Source: Acetobacteraceae bacterium UBA6159 (GTDB lineage Bacteria > Pseudomonadota > Alphaproteobacteria > Acetobacterales > Acetobacteraceae). Taken from it: DNA of 64,000 bases. Every line of letters starts with the position of its first letter. The first letter of the stretch is position 1. The position numbers were made by a program, and so were the translations under genes. Below the pieces are notes generated by a model that was not told the origin of the DNA, made no database searches, and saw nothing but the letters and a program-made list of their open reading frames with translations. The stretch is from contig DIUL01000168.1 in NCBI GenBank assembly GCA_002422345.1, positions 1-64,000 of the forward strand, written 5' to 3'. Positions 54,660 through 64,000 of this stretch are shown piece by piece.

Positions 54660-56042
54660 CTACCCGATCGCCCCTTCCCGCTTCAACGCCCGGATCGTCG
54701 TCCGGAACGCCTCCACCGTCGTCGCCATCTCCTCCGGACCGTGGCTCGCGGAAATCGTCCCGGACGGGCCGGAGTTCATGTCCACCCCGTTGATCAGCAT
54801 CCCCATCCGCACCTTGCCGGTCACACCAACCCCGCGCGGCTTGTCGATCATCTTCTGAATGAAATGCTCGGCCTGGAAATTATGCGGATCAATGTCCGCC
54901 CCTTCCGGGTTCGTATAGATGTGCATGCCCGAGAACGATCCGTGCACCGACCACTTCACACCCTCATCGACCAGCACATCGTTCATCTTCTGGCGCACCT
55001 CCGCGCCGAACGCATTGGCGCGGTCGCAGATATCCGTGCTCTCGATGATCTCCAGCGTCGCGACGGCGGCGGCGGCCGTCACCGGGTTCGCGTTGAACGT
55101 GCCCGGGTGATAGACGCGCTCCTGCCCCGACGCCTTGGTCACCTTGAAGTCCAGCCAGTCCAGGACATCCTTCCGCGCCGCCACCGCGCCACCAGGCAAT
55201 CCACCTGCCGCGATCTTCGCCAGCGTCGTGATATCCGGCGTCACCCCGAATTCCTGCTGCGCGCCGCCACGAGACACCCGGAACCCCGTCACCACCTCAT
55301 CGAAAATCAGCAGTGTGCCGGCCTGCTTGGTCAAATCCCGCAGCACATGCAGGAACGAGGGCAGGATCGGCATCTTGCCGAAATTGCCGCCCGTCGGTTC
55401 CAGGATGACCGCCGCGATATCCTTGTGGTCGTTGAAGATCCGCGTGATCCCCTCGACATCGTTCGGATCGCACAGCAGCACGTTGTCCGAAATCCCCGCC
55501 AGCACGCCGCTGGTCGGTGTGCCGTCGAAATGGCTCGTGTGGCCGCTGGTCATGTGATCGTGCCAGCCGTGGAAATGCCCGCGGAACCGCACCAGCTTCG
55601 ATCGCCCGGTCTGCGCGCGTGCCAGACGCAGCGCCATCAGCGTCGCCTCGGTCCCCGATCCCGTGAACCGCACCCGTTCGGCCGAGGGCACCATCCGCGT
55701 GATCAGTTCCGCCCAGCGTAGTTCCATTTCGTGGCACGCGCCGAAATGCGTGCCCTTCTCCAGCGCCGCATGCACCGCCTTCATGACGGTCGGGTGGTTG
55801 TGGCCCAGGATCAGCGCGCCATGACCGCCGAAGTAATCGACGTATTTGTTGCCATCGACGTCCCACTTCACGGGCCCCAGCGCGTGATCCACATAGATCG
55901 GATACGGATCGAACTGGCGGCTGTCATGCGCCAGCCCGCTTGGCAGCAACGACTGTGCTCTGTCCGACAGACGTGCCGAACCAGGAGTCATAGCCAGATA
56001 GGCATCGAGCAGCGTGGCGTTCGGCAACGTTGTGGCGGACAT
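54660..56042 (-). CDS. Class III aminotransferase, glutamate-1-semialdehyde aminomutase-like
   Basis: 460-aa PLP enzyme of the GSAM/HemL-like subgroup. PLP lysine K276 (TTLAKIAAGG), Asp248 in FDEVVTGFR, HFHGWHDHM at 156-163 and SGTEATLMALRLARA at 129-143. The genuine HemL normally has a different context; here it diverges (90 bases) from a 5-oxoprolinase and lies near D-glutamate cyclase genes, so it could act on a glutamate-derived amino acid. Start set at ATG 56042. Confidence 0.88.
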   Translation of the reverse strand: MSATTLPNATLLDAYLAMTPGSARLSDRAQSLLPSGLAHDSRQFDPYPIYVDHALGPVKWDVDGNKYVDYFGGHGALILGHNHPTVMKAVHAALEKGTHFGACHEMELRWAELITRMVPSAERVRFTGSGTEATLMALRLARAQTGRSKLVRFRGHFHGWHDHMTSGHTSHFDGTPTSGVLAGISDNVLLCDPNDVEGITRIFNDHKDIAAVILEPTGGNFGKMPILPSFLHVLRDLTKQAGTLLIFDEVVTGFRVSRGGAQQEFGVTPDITTLAKIAAGGLPGGAVAARKDVLDWLDFKVTKASGQERVYHPGTFNANPVTAAAAVATLEIIESTDICDRANAFGAEVRQKMNDVLVDEGVKWSVHGSFSGMHIYTNPEGADIDPHNFQAEHFIQKMIDKPRGVGVTGKVRMGMLINGVDMNSGPSGTISASHGPEEMATTVEAFRTTIRALKREGAIG

Positions 56043-56131
56043 GGGGGAAAACCTTTCGCGCGACGGCAAGTGCAGGCTTGCAAACCCACCCCGTGCTTGT
56101 CCAGATGCGAATGCATCAACAGGGGCGCGAC

Positions 56132-59100
56132 ATGGCCGAAAAGTGGCAGTTCTGGATCGATCGCGGCGGCACATTCACCGATATCGTCGCCCGCGACCCG
56201 CAAGGCCGGCTGACCACGCACAAGCTCCTGAGCGAAAACCTCGGCCGCTACCGCGACGCCGCCATCGCCGGCATCAAGACCATGCTCGGCCTGCAACTGA
56301 CACAGCCGATCCCCGCTGGTCTGATCGACGCCGTGAAGATGGGGACGACTGTCGCTACAAACGCCTTGCTGGAACGCAAGGGCGAACGAGTCCTGTTGGT
56401 CGTCAACAAGGGCTTCGCCGACGCGCTGCGGATCGGTAACCAGGCCCGCCCGCGGCTGTTCGATCTGAAGATCACCCTGCCGACGATGCTGTACGAACAG
56501 GTACGGGAAGTCCCCGGCCGCGTGGCTGTCGATGGGACCGAGATCGAACCGCTCGACGAAACCGCCGCCCGCGCGATCTTCGCCGAAGCCCGCGCCGCGG
56601 GGATCGAGGCCTGCGCGATCGTCCTGATGCACGCCTGGAAATATCCCGCCCACGAACAGCGCCTGGCCGAACTGGCGCGGGAAGCCGGCCTGATCCAGGT
56701 CTCCGTCAGCCACGTCGTCAGCCCGCTGCTGCGCCTGGTGCCGCGCGGCGACACGACGGTGGTCGATGCCTATCTGTCGCCGATCCTGCGCCGCTACGTG
56801 GACCAGGTGGCCAGCGAACTCGGTGGCACGCGTCTCTATTTCATGCAGTCGAATGGCGGCCTGGCCGAGGCCGGTGGCTTCCAGGGCAAGGACGCCATCC
56901 TCTCGGGCCCGGCCGGCGGCATCGTCGGCGCCGCCCGCACCGCCGGGATGGCGGGGCTGGACCGGATCATCGGCTTCGACATGGGCGGCACGTCGACCGA
57001 CGTCGCGCTCTATGCCGGCGGATTCGAGCGGGCGTTCGAAACGGCCGTCGCCGGCGTGCGGATGCGGGCGCCGATGATGGCGATCAACACGGTCGCGGCG
57101 GGTGGCGGCTCAATCCTGCATTTCGATGGCGCGCGCATGCGGGTCGGGCCGGACTCGGCCGGCGCGGACCCGGGGCCGGCGTGCTACCGGCGCGGCGGGC
57201 CGCTGACCGTGACGGATGCGAATGTCTGCGTGGGCAAGATCCAACCGGCGCATTTCCCGGCGATCTTCGGGCCGAATGGCGACGAACCGTTGGATGCCGC
57301 CGTCGTGCGAGAGAAGTTTGCCGCCCTGGCCGCCGAGGTCTCGGCCGCGACTGGGGAAACCCGCACCGCTGAACAAGTCGCCGAGGGGTTCCTGGCGATC
57401 GCCGTCGCCAATATGGCCAACGCGATCAAGCAGGTGTCGGTGCAGAAGGGCCACGACGCGACCCGCTTTGCCCTGCAATGCTTCGGCGGCGCCGGTGGGC
57501 AGCATGCCTGCCTGGTAGCCGATGCGCTGGGGATGGAGACGGTGTTCATCCACCCGTTTGCCGGCGTTCTGTCGGCATACGGCATGGGCCTGGCGGACCA
57601 GACCGCGATGCGGGAACAGGCGGTCGAAGCCACCCTGGCCGAGGATGCGTTGCCCGGGCTTTACACGCTCGCTGACCGCCTGGGCGAGGAAACCCGCGCC
57701 GCCCTGCAAGCCCAAGGCGCGGATTCCGCCACCGTAACGACAACGGCGTCGGTGCACCTCCGCTACGCCGGGACCGAAGCCGCATTGGTCGTGACGTTGC
57801 CGCAAGTCCCCCCCTCCCCTCGAGGGAGGGGGCCGGGGGGAGGGGAAACCACCCCCCAGTCCGAACCTGGATCACCCCCTCCCCCCAACCCCCTCCCTCC
57901 AGGGGAGGGGGGGCGTGGCGGGACCGTCATCGCCACCCTCACCGAAGCCTTCACCACCGCCCACCGCGCCCGCTTCGGCTTCATCACCCCCGGCCGCCCC
58001 CTCATCGTGGAGGCCGTCACCGTCGAAGCCGTCGCCCCCGGTGAAGCCGTCCAGGAAGCCACCCTCCCCAACCGCACGACCAGCGCCCCGACAATCGTCG
58101 ACACAGTTAACCTGTTCACCACCAGCGCCCCCCTCCGCGCGCCCGTCTACGACCGCACCGACCTCCTCGCCGGCGACCACATCCGCGGCCCCGCCTTGAT
58201 CCGGGAAGCCAACGCCACCACCGTCGTCGAACCCGGCTGGGAAGCCGAGGTCACCAGCCTCGACCACATGCTCCTCCGCCGCGTCGAAGCCCTGCCCACG
58301 CGCGTCGCACCCGGCAGCAGCCGCCCCGATCCCGTCCTGCTCGAACTGTTCAACAACCTGTTCATGAACGTCGCCGAACAGACCGGCGCGGTCCTGCAGA
58401 ACACCTCCATGAGCGTGAACATCAAGGAGCGGCTGGATTTCTCCTGCGCCATCTTCGACGGCGAGGGCGGCCTGGTGGCCAACGCACCACACGTGCCCGT
58501 CCACCTCGGCGCCATGGGCGAGAGCGTGCGCACCGTCCTGAACAACCGCCGCCACACCCTGAAACCGGGCGACGTCATCGCACTGAACAACCCGTTCAAC
58601 GGCGGCACCCATCTGCCCGATGTCACCGTCATCACCCCCGTCTTCAACCACGACGGCACCGCGATCCATTTCTTCCTCGGCAGCCGCGGCCATCACGCCG
58701 ACATCGGCGGCATCACCCCAGGCTCCACCCCGCCACTGTCCCGCACGCTGGAGGAAGAAGGCGTCGTCATCGACGATTTCCTGCTGGTCGATGGCGGCCA
58801 CTTCCGCGAACCCGAGTTCCGCGCCTTGCTCGCCAGCGCCCGCTACCCGGCCCGCAGCCCCGACGTGAACGTGGCCGACATCAAGGCCCAGGTCGCCGCC
58901 AATGAAAAAGGCGTCCAGGAACTTACCCGCGTCATCGCGCAGTACGGCTGGGAAACCGTCAGCGCGTATATGCGCCACGTCATGGACAACGCCGAGGAAT
59001 CGGTCCGCCGCGTCATCGATCGCCTCGGCGCCGGGTCGTTCGACTACACGATGGACAACGGACGGCCGCTGCGTGTCGCGGTCAGCGTCGACCGAGCCTC

Positions 59101-59857
59101 CCGCACCGCCACGATCGACTTCACGGGCACCGGTTCGCAGGACAGCGGCAACTTCAACTCCCCGCCCGCCGTCACGCGCGCTGTCGTTCTGTATGTCTTC
59201 CGCTGCCTCGTCGGCGATGACATCCCGCTGAACGACGGCTGCCTCAAGCCGCTGAAGCTGATCGTGCCCGATGGCAGCTTCCTGTCCCCGCACCCCGGCG
59301 CCGCCGTCGTCGCTGGGAATACCGAAGTCTCCCAGGCCACCTGCAACGCCGTCTTCGGCGCGCTCGGCGCCATCGCCTGCTCCCAGGCGACGATGAACAA
59401 CTTCCTGTTCGGCGACGAGACCCGGCAGTACTACGAAACGATCTGCGGTGGCACTGGCGCCGGCCAAGGCTTCGACGGAGTCGCCGCCATCCAGACGCAT
59501 ATGACCAACACCCGCATGACGGACCCGGAGGTCTTCGAACTCCGCTACCCCGTCCGGCTGGAAAAGTTCGGCATCCGCCGCGGCTCCGGCGGCGGCGGCC
59601 AATGGCATGGCGGCGATGGCGCCGAACGCCGCGTGCGGTTCCTGGAGCCGATGACCGCGATCATCGTTTCCTCCCGCCGCAACGTCGCCCCCTTCGGCCT
59701 GGCTGGCGGCGCGGACGGGCTGCGCGGCGAACAATGGGTCGAACGGGCCGATGGGACCAAGGAAATCCTGACCGGCACCGACAAGGCCGAGATGCGGCCC
59801 GGCGACCTGTTCGCGATCCTGACCCCCGGGGGTGGCGGCTACGGCGCGTCCGGGTAG
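56132..59857 (+). CDS. 5-oxoprolinase / hydantoinase A-B fusion
   Basis: 1241-aa ATP-dependent amidohydrolase of the OPLAH type, opening 5-oxoproline (or hydantoins) to glutamate. HyuA half about 1-690 (WIDRGGTFTDIV, DMGGTSTDVAL, GGQHACLVADALGM) and HyuB half from about 720 (ELFNNLFMNVAEQTGAVLQNTSMS, GSGGGGQWHGGDG, GGGGYG). Residues about 559-594 are a Pro/Gly/Glu-rich insert encoded by a palindromic repeat. Start chosen at ATG 56132 before EKWQFWIDRGG; ATGs at 56105 and 56111 are possible. Acts on the presumed product of the neighbouring D-glutamate cyclase. Confidence 0.93.
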   Translation: MAEKWQFWIDRGGTFTDIVARDPQGRLTTHKLLSENLGRYRDAAIAGIKTMLGLQLTQPIPAGLIDAVKMGTTVATNALLERKGERVLLVVNKGFADALRIGNQARPRLFDLKITLPTMLYEQVREVPGRVAVDGTEIEPLDETAARAIFAEARAAGIEACAIVLMHAWKYPAHEQRLAELAREAGLIQVSVSHVVSPLLRLVPRGDTTVVDAYLSPILRRYVDQVASELGGTRLYFMQSNGGLAEAGGFQGKDAILSGPAGGIVGAARTAGMAGLDRIIGFDMGGTSTDVALYAGGFERAFETAVAGVRMRAPMMAINTVAAGGGSILHFDGARMRVGPDSAGADPGPACYRRGGPLTVTDANVCVGKIQPAHFPAIFGPNGDEPLDAAVVREKFAALAAEVSAATGETRTAEQVAEGFLAIAVANMANAIKQVSVQKGHDATRFALQCFGGAGGQHACLVADALGMETVFIHPFAGVLSAYGMGLADQTAMREQAVEATLAEDALPGLYTLADRLGEETRAALQAQGADSATVTTTASVHLRYAGTEAALVVTLPQVPPSPRGRGPGGGETTPQSEPGSPPPPNPLPPGEGGRGGTVIATLTEAFTTAHRARFGFITPGRPLIVEAVTVEAVAPGEAVQEATLPNRTTSAPTIVDTVNLFTTSAPLRAPVYDRTDLLAGDHIRGPALIREANATTVVEPGWEAEVTSLDHMLLRRVEALPTRVAPGSSRPDPVLLELFNNLFMNVAEQTGAVLQNTSMSVNIKERLDFSCAIFDGEGGLVANAPHVPVHLGAMGESVRTVLNNRRHTLKPGDVIALNNPFNGGTHLPDVTVITPVFNHDGTAIHFFLGSRGHHADIGGITPGSTPPLSRTLEEEGVVIDDFLLVDGGHFREPEFRALLASARYPARSPDVNVADIKAQVAANEKGVQELTRVIAQYGWETVSAYMRHVMDNAEESVRRVIDRLGAGSFDYTMDNGRPLRVAVSVDRASRTATIDFTGTGSQDSGNFNSPPAVTRAVVLYVFRCLVGDDIPLNDGCLKPLKLIVPDGSFLSPHPGAAVVAGNTEVSQATCNAVFGALGAIACSQATMNNFLFGDETRQYYETICGGTGAGQGFDGVAAIQTHMTNTRMTDPEVFELRYPVRLEKFGIRRGSGGGGQWHGGDGAERRVRFLEPMTAIIVSSRRNVAPFGLAGGADGLRGEQWVERADGTKEILTGTDKAEMRPGDLFAILTPGGGGYGASG
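57809..57912. repeat. Palindromic repeat element in frame within the 5-oxoprolinase gene
   Basis: Two arms of 37 bases (57809-57845 and 57876-57912) are complementary at 34 of 37 positions, separated by 30 bases. Each arm is itself palindromic (CCCTCGAGGG in the left one). The element is composed almost wholly of C- and G-runs and is translated as Pro/Gly/Glu-rich sequence between the HyuA-domain strands. It looks like a mobile intergenic palindrome family captured inside an ORF without breaking the frame. Confidence 0.85.
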
Positions 59858-59925
59858 CGCCGAACCGGAACCTGTCAGGCATCAATACTTTGGACGGTCG
59901 GCGGGGCGTATGATACGGTTTCGCC

Positions 59926-61617
59926 ATGCCTTCCTTGCCCTCGCTGCGCCGCGCGCTGCTGCTCACCGTCTGCCTGCTTTCGGCCTGCGCCGCGGCGGAC
60001 CCTGGTATGACAAGCGGGGGGAATGGGTCGGACCGCCGTCCGTTGGGGGCGTTCTCCGCCTATCTGACCGGTCGCCTCGCGCTGTCGAGCGCGGATTATG
60101 AGCGTGCGGTCGACGCGCTGCTCACCGCGCTTGCGGCCAACCCGGGCAATGTCGACCTGCGGCACCAGACCTTCACCGCCGCGCTGATCGCCGGCCGACC
60201 GGAGGCCGGGGACCTGGCCCTGGGCATCCCCGAAAATCCGATCGCGCAGCTGTTGCTGGGCAGCATCGATGCCAAGGCGGGGCGCTGGCGGATGGCGGAG
60301 CGTCGGTTCAACGACCTCCCCCACCAGGGCCCGATGCAGATCATCCAGCCCATCCTGATCGCCTGGGCGCGCCAGGGCGACGGACGCACGGATGACGCGC
60401 TGCTCGCCCTACGGTCGGCCATGGAAAGCCAGTCCACCCGAGGGCTGCTGCCGCTACATGCCGCCATGGTCGCCGATATCGGCAACCGGCGCCGGGACGC
60501 GGATCATTTCTATCAACTCACAGCATCCGACCCGAGCGGGATGAATGTCCGGCTCGCCTATATCCTGGCGTCCTGGCATGCGCGCACCGATCGCGCCGAC
60601 GTCGCGCAGCGGCTGCTCATGCAGATCCAGCAGGCGGTGCCGGATGCCGCCATTCTGTTGCCGGGCGTGGGTCCCGCCCTCGCGGCGCGTCCCGTCGACA
60701 ACCCCACCGATGGCATCGCCGAGGTCTTCCTCGCACTCGGTTCTTCCCTTCGGTCGGCCAACACCAACGACCTGGCGCTGATGATCCTGGGCTTGGCGTT
60801 GGAACTGCGCCCGTCATTCTCGGCCGTGCGGCTGGCGATGTCGGACATCCATCTCAGCCGCCAGCATACCGAGGCCGCGCTGGCGATCCTGGCCGCCGTG
60901 CCGGATCGGGACACGCTCGCCCCGTTGGTGCGCCTGCGCCGAGCGTCCTTGCAGGACCGGATGGGCCGCACGGACGAGGCGATCGAGACGCTGCGCCAAC
61001 TGGCCCGCGATATCCCGACGAGCGGCGTGCCGGACCGGCATCTGGGCGACATCTACCGTTCCAAGTCCAACTTCCGTGATGCGATCACCGCCTATGACCA
61101 GGCGATCGCGCGCATCCCCACCGTGACCGCCGCCGACTGGATCGTGTTCTACCACCGCGGCGTGGCGCTGGAACGCGACGGCCAATGGGAGCGGGCGGAA
61201 GCGGATTTTGAGCATTCCCTGAGGCTCGCGCCCGACCAGCCCTATGCGCTGAACTACCTCGCCTATTCCTGGACCGAGCGTGGGCAGAACCTGGAACGCG
61301 CGAAGTCCATGCTGGAAAAGGCGTTGCGCGCCCGTCCGAACGACGGGGCGATCACCGACAGCCTGGGCTGGGTCATGTTCCGCATGGGCAACATGACCGA
61401 GGCCGTGCGGCTGCTGGAACGCGCGATTGAGCTGGAACCGGACGATCCCACGATCAACAGCCACCTCGGCGATGTGTATTGGGCGATCGGCCGCCGCATC
61501 GAGGCCCTGTATCAGTGGCGCCGAGCCTTGACGCTGGACCCGCCGCCGCAGGAGGCGGCGCAGTTGGCGGAGAAGATCCGTCCCGACTACGCAGGCCCGG
61601 TGCAGGCCGGAAACTGA
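59926..61617 (+). CDS. TPR-repeat lipoprotein
   Basis: 563-aa protein with a signal peptide ending LLSAC (lipobox Cys21) and many 34-residue TPR repeats, clearest from about 360 to 545 (for example RHLGDIYRSKSNFRDAITAYDQA, split by shorter repeats). Likely periplasmic scaffold or cell-envelope partner. Six bases before ispE on the same strand, so possibly cotranscribed with it. Confidence 0.85.
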   Translation: MPSLPSLRRALLLTVCLLSACAAADPGMTSGGNGSDRRPLGAFSAYLTGRLALSSADYERAVDALLTALAANPGNVDLRHQTFTAALIAGRPEAGDLALGIPENPIAQLLLGSIDAKAGRWRMAERRFNDLPHQGPMQIIQPILIAWARQGDGRTDDALLALRSAMESQSTRGLLPLHAAMVADIGNRRRDADHFYQLTASDPSGMNVRLAYILASWHARTDRADVAQRLLMQIQQAVPDAAILLPGVGPALAARPVDNPTDGIAEVFLALGSSLRSANTNDLALMILGLALELRPSFSAVRLAMSDIHLSRQHTEAALAILAAVPDRDTLAPLVRLRRASLQDRMGRTDEAIETLRQLARDIPTSGVPDRHLGDIYRSKSNFRDAITAYDQAIARIPTVTAADWIVFYHRGVALERDGQWERAEADFEHSLRLAPDQPYALNYLAYSWTERGQNLERAKSMLEKALRARPNDGAITDSLGWVMFRMGNMTEAVRLLERAIELEPDDPTINSHLGDVYWAIGRRIEALYQWRRALTLDPPPQEAAQLAEKIRPDYAGPVQAGN

Positions 61618-61623
61618 CCCGGC

Positions 61624-62478
61624 ATGATGGCTGAACCGGCTCCGGCCAAGATCAACCTGTTCCTGCACGTCACCGGCCGGCGCGCGGACGGGTATCACCT
61701 GCTGGACAGTCTGGCGGTCTTTACCGCACTGGGCGATCGGGTCACCGCAGAAACGGCGTCGGACCTGTCATTGCATCTGGAGGGGCCGTTCAGTGGGGCA
61801 TTGACGGCCGAACCCGACAACCTCGTGCTGCGCGCCGCGCGTGCCCTGGCGGCGGAGGCGGCGGTCCCCGCCCTTGCACGTCTGACATTGCACAAGAACC
61901 TACCGGTCGCGTCCGGCATCGGCGGGGGATCGGCGGACGCGGCGGCGGCATTCCGGGCCTTGTGCCGGCTTTGGAACATCAGCCCGGACCGGTCGGTGCT
62001 GCATCGGCTGGCGCTTACCCTTGGGGCGGACGTGCCGGTGTGCCTTGCGAGCGTGCCCGCCCGGATGGGAGGGATCGGCGGAGACCTGTCGGCGGCTCCA
62101 CCTCTGCCCGATTGCGGGATCGTTCTGGTCAATCCCGGGGTCGCCGTTTCCACGCCGGATGTCTTCCGGGCTCGTCGGGGCGGGTTTTCCCGGATGGCCG
62201 ACCTGCCAGCCGCCTGGAGGGATGCCGCGACGATGGCGTCCGATCTGCGCCGCCTGACCAACGATCTGGCCGAACCGGCGATCGGGCTGCAACCGGTGAT
62301 CGCGGATGTGCTGTCCGCGTTGGAGGGTCTGCCCGGCTGCCTGCTGGCGCGCATGAGCGGGTCGGGCGCCACGTGTTTCGGCCTGTTCGCCAGTGCGGAG
62401 GCCGCCGAACATGCGGCCGCCTCGATCACGCAAGCCGCGTGGTGGCGCTGGGGCGGGGGGTTTTTCGTGGCCCGTTAG
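61624..62478 (+). CDS. ispE: 4-diphosphocytidyl-2-C-methyl-D-erythritol kinase
   Basis: GHMP kinase of the MEP isoprenoid pathway, phosphorylating CDP-ME. 284 aa. [20 protein letters not shown] at the N-terminus, ATP-loop [18 protein letters not shown], and C-terminal [16 protein letters not shown]. Overlaps the convergent DMT gene by four bases at its stop. Confidence 0.95.
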   Translation: MMAEPAPAKINLFLHVTGRRADGYHLLDSLAVFTALGDRVTAETASDLSLHLEGPFSGALTAEPDNLVLRAARALAAEAAVPALARLTLHKNLPVASGIGGGSADAAAAFRALCRLWNISPDRSVLHRLALTLGADVPVCLASVPARMGGIGGDLSAAPPLPDCGIVLVNPGVAVSTPDVFRARRGGFSRMADLPAAWRDAATMASDLRRLTNDLAEPAIGLQPVIADVLSALEGLPGCLLARMSGSGATCFGLFASAEAAEHAAASITQAAWWRWGGGFFVAR

Positions 62479-63377
62479 CGAAACCGTCGCAGCGCCAGGC
62501 CGGCGCCGCACAGCATCAGCGTCATGCCGACGCCCTGGCCCCAATCCAGCTTTTCTCCGAACAACGTGCTGCCCAGGATCACCGCGATCACGGGCGAGAT
62601 GAACGCATAGGTCCCCGGCCGGCTCGCGCCCCAGTCCCGCACCAGCAGGAAATACATGGTCGTGGCCATCAGTGCCGCCGGGATGACCAGATACAGCCAG
62701 GCCAGGAAGGCCGGCCAGCCCCAGCGGAAGGTCAGCGCCTCCCACCCGCCTGGTTCCAGCGGGACGGAGAAGACCAGCAGGATGCCGCCGCCGATCACGT
62801 CGGTCAGGCCGGCAAGCTGCACGGGCGCGAAGTTCCGCATCATGGGCCGCGTGAGCACGGAGCCAAGCGAATAGGACAGGCAGCCGATGACGACGCCGCC
62901 GGCGCCGATCACCTCCCACACATCCAGCGTCCCGGCGACGGCGTCGGGGCCGAACAGCAGCAGGACGCCGGCCACGCCAAGGGTGATGGCGCCCACCTGT
63001 CTCCAGGACAGTTTCTCCTGCCCCAGGCCGACACTGAAGATGAGCAGGAAGATGGGTGTCAGGCCGGAACTGATGACCGCGGCGAGGCCGGCGGTGATGT
63101 GCAGCAGGCCATACAACTGAATGACCTGATTGAGCGTGACCAGCAGGATCGAGACGCCGACCAGCCGTCCGATCAGCCTGGGCGGCGGCATGATCCGTTC
63201 GCCTCGCCAGCGCAGCCACAGCAGCAGAACGATGCCGGCGGTCAACCAGCGCAGGCCGGCGAACACTCCGGGCGGCACGGTCTGGATGCCGATCTTCATG
63301 CCCAGCCAGGTCGTGCCCCAGACAAAGCAGATGAAGGCGAACATGGCGCGCTGTTGCGCGGCTGGGGTCAGGGGCAT
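62475..63377 (-). CDS. EamA/DMT-superfamily transporter
   Basis: 300-aa transporter with about ten helices in two EamA repeats: [18 protein letters not shown] at the N-terminus and [15 protein letters not shown] at the C-terminus. ATG at 63377 preferred over TTG at 63395. Convergent with ispE. Sequence group differs from the 7.1 kb paralogue. Substrate unknown. Confidence 0.85.
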   Translation of the reverse strand: MPLTPAAQQRAMFAFICFVWGTTWLGMKIGIQTVPPGVFAGLRWLTAGIVLLLWLRWRGERIMPPPRLIGRLVGVSILLVTLNQVIQLYGLLHITAGLAAVISSGLTPIFLLIFSVGLGQEKLSWRQVGAITLGVAGVLLLFGPDAVAGTLDVWEVIGAGGVVIGCLSYSLGSVLTRPMMRNFAPVQLAGLTDVIGGGILLVFSVPLEPGGWEALTFRWGWPAFLAWLYLVIPAALMATTMYFLLVRDWGASRPGTYAFISPVIAVILGSTLFGEKLDWGQGVGMTLMLCGAGLALRRFR

Positions 63378-63446
63378 GGACCGCCGAAACGTCAAGGGCC
63401 GCCGGCGGGGTGACCCACCAGCGGCCCTATGTGCAGAAAGGTGTGA

Positions 63447-64000
63447 TCAGACGGCGGGCGCGACCACGTTGATCAGTTGCCGCAGCCGAGCGCCGCCGGC
63501 GGGACCTTTGAGGGCTTCGCGCCAGCTTGCCTCGGCGACGCGCTGGTGGGCGCTGATGGCCTCGTCCGCGCCGGTAATCATGGCGACGCCGGTGTGGGCG
63601 TTCGGATGGGCGTCCGGCCGGAAGGGGTTGATGGCCAGGCTGACCCGATCCCGCGCACGGAGGATCTTGAACGCCGAACTCGGTTCCGGCCCGACGAGCA
63701 GGCCGAACTGGAGGCCCATCGGCTCGGTTTCCATCAGCGTGGCCATATTCTCGACCTCACTGACCGCGACATCGCGGCAGATACGGCGCACGCGATCGGA
63801 CACGGCGCTGCCGCCCGCGACCCCGGTTTCGAGCAACCGCTGGACCGCCGAGAGGGAGACCATCGCGATGATGCCCGGGCGGCGCATCGAGTACATCCGC
63901 TTGCGGGCGGCCAGGATGCCCAGCACCTGTTCGGCCAGGCTGCGCATCGCCACGCGTTCGGCGCCGGCCTGGTCGGCCGCTTCGTCGAACACCTCACCCA
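63447..64000 (-). CDS. Unknown protein, probably 5'-truncated by the window
   Basis: At least 181 aa, open to the window edge with no upstream stop, so the start may lie outside (a GTG at 63992 is the only start near the edge). Composition is Ala/Arg-rich alpha/beta with a central GLQFGLLVGPEPSSAFKILRARD-like stretch and MITGADEAISAHQRVAEASW near the end. No motif or family recognised. Convergence with nothing; the DMT gene is downstream. Confidence 0.55.
   Translation of the reverse strand, partial: GEVFDEAADQAGAERVAMRSLAEQVLGILAARKRMYSMRRPGIIAMVSLSAVQRLLETGVAGGSAVSDRVRRICRDVAVSEVENMATLMETEPMGLQFGLLVGPEPSSAFKILRARDRVSLAINPFRPDAHPNAHTGVAMITGADEAISAHQRVAEASWREALKGPAGGARLRQLINVVAPAV

Noticed and set aside
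54660..56042. Calling the aminotransferase hemL
   Set aside because: It has the GSAM-type motifs, but its context and length (460 aa against about 430) do not show that it makes 5-aminolevulinate, so no symbol was given.
57872..59734. Long minus-strand frame opposite 5-oxoprolinase
   Set aside because: Gly/Asp/Ala-rich shadow of the HyuB half; no ribosome site or motif.

Overview
The window is a visibly GC-rich bacterial chromosome segment with tightly packed genes, many ATGA or TAGTG stop/start overlaps, and no tRNA, rRNA, CRISPR or insertion sequence that I could find. The conserved block rpsB-tsf-pyrH-frr-uppS-cdsA-dxr-rseP-bamA-ompH-lpxD-fabZ-lpxA, the DUF3035 lipoprotein and the egtB-egtD pair point to an alphaproteobacterium, most likely Rhodospirillales (Acetobacteraceae-like). 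That placement is inference from gene content; I cannot name a genus. No gene-free stretch exceeds 300 bases.

Layout. 1-1760 (minus): 3'-truncated purF and cvpA. 1921-4776 (plus): ergothioneine genes egtB-egtD and a secreted lytic transglycosylase. 4786-7018 (minus): methyltransferase, polyprenyl-phosphate-type glycosyltransferase and SMR transporter, with a repeat element between the last two. 7090-7995 (plus): DMT exporter. 8014-21747 (minus): the translation, isoprenoid, phospholipid, outer-membrane and lipid A housekeeping block. 22024-23073 (plus): polyprenyl diphosphate synthase. 23078-28689: an alpha-KG dioxygenase and MBL-fold protein diverging from SDR, VOC, sulfurtransferase, alpha/beta hydrolase and a second SDR, apparently a catabolic cluster of unknown substrate. 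28698-31778 (minus): PLD-like lipoprotein, FAH-type hydratase and an rlmB with a very long disordered N-terminus. 31966-35765 (plus): a Cys-less thiolase-like protein with a DUF35 partner, an LLM flavoprotein and a class III CoA-transferase. 35796-37643 (plus): a GT-C-like membrane protein. 37654-43029 (minus): two paralogous transporter modules, each a binding-protein/permease fusion plus a second permease, with a methyltransferase between them. 43144-47624 (plus): MlaF-like ATPase, secreted unknown, SbmA-like transporter, radA and carbonic anhydrase. 47639-50930: LLM protein, coiled-coil membrane protein, VOC protein and a VapBC-type pair under a long palindrome. 50996-59857: peptide-type binding protein, two-gene D-glutamate cyclase, aminotransferase and 5-oxoprolinase. 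59926-64000: TPR lipoprotein, ispE, a DMT exporter and a partial unknown gene.

Most interesting: (i) the 51-60 kb locus, where two adjacent genes match the two halves of mammalian D-glutamate cyclase and lie near a 5-oxoprolinase; (ii) a 37-nt-arm palindromic element read in frame inside that 5-oxoprolinase; (iii) the duplicated binding-protein/permease fusions with no obvious ATPase of their own; (iv) a thiolase/DUF35 pair that has lost both catalytic cysteines and the zinc ribbon, suggesting a thiolase-fold aldolase or other C-C lyase.
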